Origin: Chinchilla lanigera
Taxonomy: Eukaryota; Chordata; Mammalia; Rodentia; Chinchillidae
Length of the DNA: 64,000 nt
Assembly (NCBI RefSeq): GCF_000276665.1
Contig: NW_004955487.1
Location: 4,396,835 to 4,460,834 of the forward strand
Reading direction: 5' to 3'
Position numbers and translations under genes: made by a program
The notes under the pieces: model-generated
Told to the model about the DNA's origin: nothing
Seen by the model: only the letters and a program-made list of their open reading frames with translations
Databases searched by the model: none
In this document: one piece after another, positions 54,791 to 64,000 of the stretch
Numbering within the stretch: the stretch's first letter is position 1
How the letters are laid out: every line of letters begins with the position of its first letter

Positions 54791-56167
54791 CTGACTGACT
54801 GACTTACAGCAGAATGGCCAGGACAGCTGACACAGACTGAGAGGTTAACTTGCTAATAATAATGCCTCAAAGCATATAGAGAGGCACCTCAGGATACTCT
54901 GCTACCAATATCAGCACTGGACACTGGCCCTCTCTCTCCAAACACCAGTTTTATTCCCCTACCACTATGAGCAACAGAGAATCCTTGAAAGCTATGCATC
55001 CTAGGATAACAAACCTGTAATTCAAAATTTAGAATAAGCATATTGTAATGGGGATTAAAGTCAGCATGCCTAGGTCTCAGCTGAAGGCCATGTTGGAAAA
55101 ATAAATAGAAAGCCATTTCATAATCTATAGTGAGCAGAAGTTCCTATCCATAGCAAGGCTCAAAGGCTCTGGATAAAAGAAAAAGATCCAAACATTGAAA
55201 ATTCAGAAAGGATGAGAATGTGTGCCGCATGAGTGGATGAGAAGTGTGTTGTATTCCACCTTGATTATCTCTAGTCTTCTTCTTCTACTGTTGAATCAGG
55301 TCTCATCTCTCACGGGGTAACCAAGGTGGGGGTCTGGAGAAGCAACCTCACAAGCACCTATCTACATATTCTTTGGCCTGATTTTATAAAATGAGAACTA
55401 TTCACTTTAGGGGTGATATACACAGATATAAATTACATCAAAGACAATTCTGAGATTTAAAAGAATATAGATAATTTAAGCTTAAGTTATTATAACCAGA
55501 AATCTAAGATAATCTATAAAAATTATTTATCCAATTTCCAAGTCCATAATTTTAAGAACATTATCTACAATTTTGTAAAACTAAGTACTTTTCATTTTAT
55601 CCTTGGTAATCCAATGAATTCACAAATACTCAGATCTTCTGACAAGAGTGTCCAAATTGTGTCTAGAATCTTAGTCAATTATTATTTTGCATTCAAGGGC
55701 CTTTATATCCCATTTTCTCTCTTTGTAACCAGACTGATATTGCTATGCTTATTCCAGTTACTTGAAGAAAAAGATCAATGCTTTTTAGCTCAGGAGTACA
55801 TAAAGATAGCTCAAGTACAAACCAGGTGATTAATAAGAGTATTTTGATTGATTTTTCACCTAATTTATAGGTGTCATCATTAAATAAGAAAAAAGAAGAA
55901 TGTAGAAGAAAAAGAAAGAAAATGAATATTCTAGATCACTGACATTATTTGCTACTGTCTTCTTCTACATTAGAGACTTAGGAAGGTGACTCCACCTTGG
56001 CCTCTGGCCCCTAAATTTCTGCCTTATTTCTCTATTTAGAAAGTTGACCACCTTCACTTATCCCTCTTAACTATTTGCTGCTGAAGAACTGTAAACATGC
56101 TTTCACTCACTGATGCTAATTACTTGTAATGAAAATGGATTTCCTATCTTTACTCCCTCCCTCCCGC
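54791..56167. other. Unassigned AT-rich DNA
   Basis: No gene or repeat recognised. Confidence 0.4.
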
Positions 56168-56352
56168 TTTTATTTTTGCTACTGGCAACTGAACCCAAGG
56201 CCTTCACATGGGACTACATCCCCAGCCCTTTATTTTTTACCTAATTTCTTGCTAAGTCTCTAAGATAGCTCAGCGTGGGCTTGAACTTGAGATCTTCCTG
56301 CCCCAACCTACCAGAGTACTGGAATTATACTCATGTACCACCATGCCTGGTT
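56168..56352 (-). mobile_element. B1-ID dimer SINE, minus strand
   Basis: 'gctactggcaactgaaccca', 'catgggactacatccccagc' (ID half), a T-rich linker, 'ttgctaagtctctaagatag', 'gtgggcttgaacttgagatc' and 'atgtaccaccatgcctggtt' (antisense B1). Confidence 0.9.
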
Positions 56353-58315
56353 CTTTATCACCATTTAATACATTAATGAAACAATCCTTATCTCACATAT
56401 ACCCAACTTAGAAAGCTGTTTTTGTTCCCCAAGAGAGTGGTCCATGTTAGTGTCTCTTTCTGCACAGTGTACATATGACACAGTTAACCTGGACACCAGA
56501 TTTTAACTATTTTCTATTCAACTCTAAGGAAGCTGTGCTATTTACTGGGATAAGCTTCCTGATAAGTATAACTGATGCAGGCATAGTTCTAAGAAAAATA
56601 AACAGGTCATAAGCTTCCTCTAGCAAAATCAGATAAATCATCATTCTCTACAGAGAGGTCTACTTCCTGTGGCCTCATCCTGGGGTGAACTTTTATGTCT
56701 GAGGAGATATGGAAACACAAAAGTCCAGAGAACAGAGAAGAACAGACACTCTTCTTCCTACACTTGAAGAGATGGAACTATTGTTTGTTGGAACAATTAG
56801 AACACACAACCTGCAGACAGAAACACAGCCCAGGGTATAGCTTGAACATTTTATACTTTGAGCCACAAATGTCTGGGCTTTATTCGTTTGTCTTCTATTA
56901 GAGGGCATGCTCCTGAAGAGGGACTAGATATTCAAATTTCTGTTATCTTACAAATAAATAAATAAAATCGAAGGAGATTGACTACACATTTCTTAAAATA
57001 GAAAGGCTTGAATCTGTGGAGTGGACCACTAAGTGAAGCAGGGAGTATGTTCACAATAATGTAAGGAAAACTTTGATTTATATATGGATGCAAATCATTT
57101 CATTGTATGGTTTCATTGCAAGCTATATGGTGATTTTAATCTAAATGGCTTCCAAGTATGCCCCAGTCCTCACTCATCCTGAAGGGTTTTACTATACCTT
57201 ACTGCAGAAGACTTGATTTAATTTTTTAAGAAATCATGATTTATCAAGTGCAACTACAATGTAGCTGCTAAATGCAGACGGAGATGTTGCTCTGTGGCTT
57301 CATGATTCATTCATTTTTTCCCCTTCTCTTAACCCATCTGAGTGCTGCCATCTCCAGCTCTAAAAGTCATGCAGAAGACAGGTGGGAGGGATACAAAAGC
57401 TTTGCTGGAGCCAAATTCAGACCCAGGCAGTTGCTGTCTGTTAGATGGGGTTAAAGGAAACATGGGGTGGAGGTGGCTTCCTGTAGCTGAATCCAGGGAC
57501 ACCTTACCTTAAGGGCAAAGCACAAACAAGAGAGGCTGTGTTCACCAAAGTAGCAGCCTGCCACACTAGAGAGACACACTCACAGCTTCCAGTGACCAAA
57601 CCTGTTGAACCAACACTGCACACACTAACAAACACATGCGTGTGAGTTCAGTCACCTATATCTGACTGTGTTTTCATAGACACGCACATATGTGTAAGAA
57701 GCATACATCTATAAATCTGTGCTTCAACATATCATGGCTTATTATTGAAAGATTTCTTTCTTCATGTGAGACAAGGTTGGAGGGGCAAATTTTAACTGTG
57801 TAAACTGAATTTATTCTAACACAACTAAGACACACTCACAAGGGATAGAACACATGTGTTTATGTGTGTGTGTGTCCTTTTAGCTTGTCCTTTCTTTTCT
57901 AAAAGTTTATTTGGAGATATTTGAATGTTATGATAGTTATTGAAACCCTTATATGGGGCACAGGATCTCATCACTTGACCTTTCCACTCAAACCTTCATA
58001 GAAATTTTAGTGGGCTTACATTTCTTCAGAAGGATGCTTTGTCCTTCACAAAATGGAAAACACATCCCCCTTGTACTACTGCCACTGGCCTACGATTGCT
58101 TTTGGCATGCTCCTTTACTCCATCGTGTCCACACAGCCCTGAGGACCATCCCTCACTGGGGTAGCCATTTGGGGAGATCAGGATCAGGGTCGTGGACACA
58201 GGAGAATACATGCTCCCATTTTTTTCCAGGGACTGTAAATGATTCCTATTCTTTGCTTCACAGAACATCCGATGTGGTACCCAATCAGCTGAAAAAGCTG
58301 CACAGACGTCATTAG

Positions 58316-58318
<3 letters not shown>
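56353..58318. other. Unassigned unique DNA
   Basis: About 2 kb without supportable gene, RNA or interspersed repeat. Confidence 0.4.

Positions 58319-58380
<62 letters not shown>
58319..58380. repeat. Compound (TG)n-(AG)n microsatellite
   Basis: Eleven TG units pass directly into twenty AG units. No interruption within either block. Confidence 0.98.
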
Positions 58381-58386
<6 letters not shown>

Positions 58387-59278
58387 GAGACTGCAGCTGC
58401 TTTGCTGCGTGCCGAGTGGAACCTCTATTAGGGCAGCTCTATTGATTTCTGATTCACACTGCAGCAACAGGGGTAGAGTGCAGTAGAAAAAACACATCTC
58501 AGAAGCAGGAATCACAAAACACAAAAATGAGCAGATAGACAGATAATAGCTCCTTGTAGAAACCCTGCATCTGTTACCCAAAGGAAAGCAAGAGGGTTTG
58601 ACAGCAAAATTTAAAAATTATTTCTAATTTGGAGTAAAATGTACAGAAAAGATAAGAGTAGAATCGCTTAAAAGGAATCTTGCTTTTTATTTTCAACCTA
58701 TTTCATTTACGAGAGGAAATAATGGTCCAATTTCCAGGATACCATAAAAATAGATTTAAAACCTTATAAATGTGGCATAGATACTGAAAATATTAATTTA
58801 TTGGAGGCTAATATTAAAACTGTGAGAATTTCGGAAAAAATTAAAATTTATTTTTAATAAATTTTGTTTGATTATGGTATCACTAGGTTTCATTTTCTCC
58901 ATTTTAATTCTTTGTGTTGCATAATATCTGGGCTACAGCAAAGGGCTGCAAAGTGCGTGGAGCAGAAATAGGTTTCTGCCACAGCTGCATTTCAGCATGT
59001 CCAACTGTGAGCCTGTGAAATGTAGCAGCACGGTCCTCCCTAGCCAGGTCTGTTGCCTAGAACTGGGCTAGAAATGGTTGTATCTGGAGTGCAAAAATGC
59101 TGTCTTGGTTCTCAGGCAACCTCGACCTCAAGGCTGATCAACCGCTGTTCCTCCTACAAAGAGAGGAAGATTGAAGTAAGTTCAGTTTTAAAATAATGGT
59201 TCTGTCTGAGTGTGAGCTGGGGAAAATTAGAAGAATAGAACGGTCCGTTCTCACCTGCCCCCACCCTCCCTGCCACGG
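58381..59278. other. Unique AT-rich DNA
   Basis: No gene or repeat recognised. Entry to the repeat-poor right flank. Confidence 0.4.
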
Positions 59279-59320
59279 CACACACACACACACACACACA
59301 CGCACACACACACACACACA
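59279..59320. repeat. (CA)n microsatellite with one CG
   Basis: About twenty CA units interrupted once by CG near the middle. Confidence 0.97.
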
Positions 59321-59399
59321 TACATACTACAACGCCAGTCGGTTCAGGGGAAAAGGGTGATACCTTTTTAAAAAATGAAAGGCAGTAAGCCATTATTAG

Positions 59400-60620
59400 C
59401 AAGAGCTATATTGAGCATGCTTGCCAGACAGGCAGCAAAGCTGGGCTCCCGTTCCGCCCAGACATGTGCCTTGCCATTTTAATTTTAATCAGCCTGCTCA
59501 GGATGGCTGCTGATTCATTTCGCAGGATGTCCCCCTGGGAGCCAAGGTGGAGCCTCGGGCGAGCTGCTCTGCATCCATGCAGCTCACCACATCAGAGTGG
59601 GAGAGGAGGAGGAAGCGGGCGGAAGGAGAAAAGACTTCCACCCGCCGCCACATCCCCAGTTTCAATATGGCTAGTTACAAGAGCCTTCCTGACACCCGGG
59701 TTAGGATGGAAAATGTGATAAAAGAAAAGGAAAAGGCAGAGAGAGAGAGACAGAGAGACAAAAGAGAGAAAGAAAGAGAGAGACAGAGAGCGAGAAATAT
59801 GCCACACTGTCATTTTATTATCCACCTACCCCCCACCCCCACCCAGCCCCCGACTCGCTCGGCAGAGTGGCTTGGAATTCCGGCTCCTTCACGGTCACTG
59901 CAAAACACATATTATATCTATATATTATTTACCTGGTAACTAGCTGGGGTGGTATACCTGATTTAGCTGGAGACTTTGATTTGTAGGACTGACAACCTTA
60001 TTATGCAGTGAGCTTATTATTGATATTATTCTGCTCTCGGTTGCCATGGCCACCTTGTGAGAGACATTCAATTTTCTCTCTTCCATCATCATTATCTATG
60101 AGGCCATCTGTTGTGGAAAATGAATTCAGCCTCATTTGCATGACTGATAAGCAATTTTTTTTTTATCTATTTAACAGAAGGTCATATGCCGGGGATTTGG
60201 AGCTTGTGAAAAAAAAAAGTGGAAAAAAAAAAAGCCTAGGAGAGGATGAGTGGGACTGCGTGCATTAGGGGATGGATGTGGAAGTAAAACAGATCCCTTA
60301 GGCCCGCGAGCCTATCGTACTGCATTTGTCATTCTTACCCAGGCGACATTTTTTTTTTCCCTAAGCTACCGCACACTAAACAGAGCGAGAGAGCTTTTCC
60401 CTGCAGCCCTGGTGAAGCCCCTGGTTTTTTACCCATTGTTGGTGGGTGCATTTCAATTTTTTCTTATTCCCTGGACTATGGGTTATGATATCAATATTCA
60501 CTGAAGACAAAAGCAGCCTTTTCTGCCTCTCGGTGGTATGCTATTGCTCCTCATCCTCTCCAACTTGTGGGGAACAGGGTTCTCGCTTCTTTCTGTGTGT
60601 TTTGAGCCAGCACAGTTACC
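59400..60620. promoter_or_regulatory. Candidate conserved regulatory block
   Basis: No interspersed repeat is recognisable in 1.2 kb. CpGs are retained (59540-59700, 59860-59880, 60240-60320). Motif-like stretches include octamer 'atttgcat' (60135-60142), 'tgccatggccaccttgtg' (60042-60059), 'catcatcattatctatgagg' and 'tttaattttaatcagcct'. A GA-rich tract (59736-59792) sits inside. The mix fits a deeply conserved enhancer cluster, but conservation is inferred. A weak frame at 59464-59939 is not supported as coding: it has no splice signals I trust and runs through the GA repeat. Confidence 0.42.
59736..59792. repeat. GA-rich low-complexity tract
   Basis: GAGA/GACA/GAAA mixture, purine-only except scattered C. 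Length about 57 bases. Confidence 0.9.
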
Positions 60621-62329
60621 AAAATTGAACTTGCTGTCACTTGTGAGCCGTGTGGTCATGGTGTGAGGTACGTGATACTCCTTAGGTTAATTCTTTGGAC
60701 TTAGTGGACGGAATCTGTTTTTGCCGTAGTTCAAGGGCTTGTGCGGCAATCCTATTGTTTGCTCCTTTTTAAAGTTATTTTTACAGTGTGGCTGGTAGCT
60801 GAAAGGTTCCTGAGCTAGAGGTCTTGTAATCACAGAAGTCTGTCTTTAAAGCAAAATGGATATTAGGTTGCATGCCTTTGCTGTAATGTTGTTTATAAAA
60901 GCACAACAAAACTTACTGCATGTATAGTACTTGGGTGACACGAGACTACTGAAACAAAAACTTCCCAGAGACTTTATTGGATTACTTTACATTACTGATG
61001 AAGTAGATAATTTTATACAAGGGCTGTTAAAATATTAGGTATTCTTGATGTACTATTATATTTGTCTAATTTTAAGAACCTTGATTTATATTGTTTATAC
61101 TGAAAATTCAAATAAAGATTTTGAACAGTAACCTCAATGTTTGAAGTTCATAATAATGAAACAGCATTTCACTTATAACAGAAATATGTCTCTTAATGCC
61201 ACTTAAATTGATAAACTGAAAGTTTAAGCTGCATACTTTTTAGTTTCAAGACAGAGAAGGATAAGGCTCTAAGATACTCCTGAGAGTTAGCTATACAAAT
61301 TGTACACTACATATTTTGAATTTAGCATTCATTTATTCACAACACTGTCTTTGATCACTAAAACTCTGTAAGTTAGACATTTGTTATTGACTTAATTATT
61401 GCAAAAATATTTTCCATGAGAGCTTTTGTATGCAAGTGATTATATTTTTTACCGAACAAAATTAACATGATAGACAAAAGCATCTCACTACTCTCCTTAC
61501 AGACAAGAGAGGGCCTTTTTAATTGCTCAACTTCTTAAAAGTCATGAAGCTTTTCATATAAACAGTAAAGGCATGTCTTACATACAGATAAAATATGATC
61601 ATTGTTCAGATGAAAGTGCTTTGGCACAATACTCCTTCTGAAAACAATACCATTGCATTCCTCTAAGTTTTCCCCTCTCAAAAACTTAGAACTCAAAATG
61701 CTGATCATACATTATAAATGCTAGCAAGTGACACGTATCAGATGAAGGAACTTTGTGTGTTTCTCCCCAACTGACCTAAAGGAATATGTATGAGCCAATT
61801 GCCTCATGTGCAGTAAGTCAACTGGTTAAAAGTCTCCTTGAAGTTGTACTTTAATGTTGAATTTTCTTTATTGCAGACAAGAGAAGCCTAGCGATATATT
61901 TATATGATAGCACAGTACTCAATAGCACTTTAAAAACAACCTCTTGCCCCACTGTCACAGACCTCTCTTAGGCAGTGGCAGCTGTTATATAATCTTTCCT
62001 CTTTCTAATCAGCCATTTTTTAATATTTTAGCTTGAGTTGGCCAGAAATAAATTCGTTACAAATACTAATTACATGCTTAAGAAAGTTTAAGACCATAAA
62101 ATGTGGACAGTTTATGAAGATTATTTAAAGTGCCATCAGTTTTCTTACTGTTCAAGCAACAGTAATGTGATGCCTGGATGTGCATTACAGTAGGACAGAT
62201 TATGTCATTACTTTTCATCTGTACCTATAGTCTTCGAGATTTGTGAAACAAAATTGTCAACATCTAGAAAACCTAATAGGTAGCACAGTTGAATCTCTTT
62301 TCCTTCCCCCATCCTCCTCCCCCAAAAAA
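60621..62329. other. Repeat-free AT-rich DNA
   Basis: 1.7 kb with no gene and no recognisable mobile element, unlike the rest of the window. Low GC. Could be part of a conserved gene-desert flank. Confidence 0.4.
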
Positions 62330-62800
62330 GTTAATTACCAATCTTGGTTGGATTCTTCCTTGCCTCCCTGACATTTGACTGCTGCTAATTCACTGATTAA
62401 TCTCATTAATGTGATTATAGTAGGATTTGGAGCTGGCTGCTATTGTTCAGCAGACAGTGCTATTCAGCCCGACCACTTGCCACCTCATTCAGTTTTGCTG
62501 TGATTTTTTCAAAGCTGGTGGAGCGAGCCATTGTGAACAGGGTCCCTCTGCCTCCCTTTCAGCACCGGGAGCTGTCCGCGGCTGATAGCAATTGCATTGA
62601 GCAGGGGGCTGGCTTCCTACAGGTTTACTGGCAATGTGAAAATAGCTCGCTTTCATCACCCTAATGATGTTGCTCATTGAGGTAGAAGTAGGAGCAGCCT
62701 TTACGGTCACAATTGGGTGTTTTGAAGATGGTGGCAGCAAAGATCTCCCTGCTGGAAGATTTTTATTTTGTAAAGACCTTCAGGCTGCCATTACATACAC
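62330..62800. promoter_or_regulatory. Candidate developmental enhancer / conserved element
   Basis: A dense run of homeodomain-type cores ('gctaattc', 'gattaatc', 'cattaatg', 'tgattata') lies in 62382-62419. A SOX-like 'ctattgttc' (62440-62448) follows. A GC-richer segment with CpGs lies at 62520-62590 and 'agcaattgcattgagc' near 62587. Further motifs are 'cctaatgatgttgctcatt' (from 62660) and 'gaagatggtggcagcaaag'. No repeat is present. A 73-residue frame (62443-62664) crosses it but has no domain, so a non-coding role is more likely. Confidence 0.5.
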
Positions 62801-64000
62801 ATTTTACCCTAGGTTCAAAAATTCACCAAGCATATATAAACTTGGTGAAATCACTTGTGTAAGTATAATTGTGGGTTAAAAGACTGTAAACACTCCCACT
62901 TTTCAAATAGAGAGTCTTTATCTAAATATCAGTCGATTTTAATACAGTTTCACTTTTGAAAAGATGACCAGGCTTATCTGAGGTTACAATAAAGCAGGGG
63001 GTGTGCAGGACACCTAAATGTCAACTTCTCTTCAGCAAAACTTGCATCTGATGCCATAACTTATGCCAATTTCAAAAATTTATGCTATAACTGGGTTGAA
63101 GGTTGAAGGCCTAATTATTTGTGAGTATGTATGAGTGAGATACAAAACTTCTTAAAGGGATATAAGTATACAGTCTTCTTTGGGATAATAAAAGCTGTAT
63201 AAGCTTGATTTTCTTTAAATATGTGGATAATTTGAGAAAATGAGTGTTCTTTAATGTATTGTTTCATGTTCCTGCTGTTTTGTACCCCTAATTTATTTAT
63301 TTTTACTCTTTTGAAAAATACTTTTGCTCTTTTGTTTATTTTTAAACCAGTGATTTCACTGTCTGATGATTTCTGCTTTCTTTGTCAACTTTCAATGGAG
63401 AAAGAAAAAAAGAAGTTACTTTGCAACTTTAAAACTCTAAAGTTTTTCTATTTATTAAAATTATGCTTAAAATTCAAAATGTTGAATCAATAATCTGATT
63501 ATTCGTTCATCTAGCTTTAGGAATACTTGACACGTGTGATTTTAAAAAGCTAATTCCTTCTATGGAAGAATGAATTTTGTTAAGAAAAAATATTTTAATG
63601 TCACAAGCATGAGCTAGACACTGGAAATCTGTAAGCCAATCTATTTTGCAGAAGCCAATCTAATTTTTACATTTTTACATTACTGTAAAAATACTTACAA
63701 CATCTTCTATAACACTTTGTTTACATATCATGCCATTTCATGGCTACATGTTCAACTTTCAAACAAATTAAAGTTTTATATACTCCTGAGCATTTTGCAT
63801 AAGAAAATCTACTCTGTGGAATAAGAAGGAATACTAAAATGCTTTTTCAGTTGGAGTTGGAATTGGGCTCAGCTGGATGCCCCCTTTAGTCCAAGACTGC
63901 AATTTCTAATCAATAACCATTTTTTCAAATGCATCTAGTACTTTGCCAGAAAGTCTACCTTGATGGCGAGCCTCCCCAGAACTCTGTCCAGGGAGCAGAT
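62801..64000. other. Repeat-free AT-rich DNA
   Basis: No gene, RNA or recognisable mobile element to the end of the window. Frames such as 63254-63493 are Phe/Leu/Lys-rich by composition only. Confidence 0.4.

Noticed and set aside
59464..59939. Exon or short protein in the 59.5-kb CpG-retaining segment
   Set aside because: Two frames compete, both run into the GA-rich tract, and no domain is visible.
62443..62664. A coding exon in the right-hand conserved block
   Set aside because: There is a possible 'ctccctttcag' acceptor, but no matching donor or known domain. Motif density fits a regulatory element better. Codon-level conservation would be needed to revive it.

Overview
This is nuclear DNA from a placental mammal, almost certainly a non-muroid rodent. 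I find no coding exon, no RNA gene and no functional open reading frame in 64 kb. The lineage evidence is the SINE set. There are single tRNA-Ala-like ID elements ('gggg-t-tagctcag ... gttc-attcccagtacc'), B1 elements, and B1+ID dimers (B1 body, A-rich linker, ID 3' half) like those known from squirrel-related rodents. I cannot name the species; squirrel-related rodents or beaver are better candidates than mouse or rat.

Layout. 1-9 kb is mostly non-repetitive, with a (GAAA)n tract, old LINE fragments, two ID SINEs and an AT-rich, homeodomain-site-rich block at about 7.8-8.3 kb that looks like a conserved non-coding element. 9-25 kb is a mosaic of L1 3' ends, B1 and B1-ID SINEs, an MLT1-type LTR, MIR, and a (TG)n inside an ancient repeat. 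25-28 kb holds two adjacent Tigger-like DNA transposon remnants and a long purine-pyrimidine alternating tract. 31.5-37 kb is one antisense L1 with recognisable endonuclease and reverse-transcriptase remnants. It was later hit by a 788-bp Tigger-like element and by an ID SINE with a clean target-site duplication.

37-51 kb is old L1, MIR and B1-ID debris, plus an imperfect long inverted repeat at about 46.14-46.63 kb that I could not assign. 51.5-54.8 kb contains a MaLR/ERVL-type endogenous retroelement with both LTRs, a primer-binding-like site and a nested rodent repeat; it shows no readable gene. 54.8-64 kb is mostly unique. From about 59.4 kb onward it is nearly repeat-free, with octamer, TAAT-core and SOX-like motifs in two blocks (about 59.4-60.6 and 62.33-62.80 kb). 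This fits a gene-desert flank of a developmental regulator carrying conserved enhancers.

No gene network can be described. The interest lies in transposon nesting, unusual DNA structures and candidate regulatory DNA. I found no evidence of a previously undescribed biological system. The strongest unexplained signals are the 46-kb inverted repeat and the candidate enhancers at the right end. All repeat names rest on my recognition of family sequence, not on a database search.
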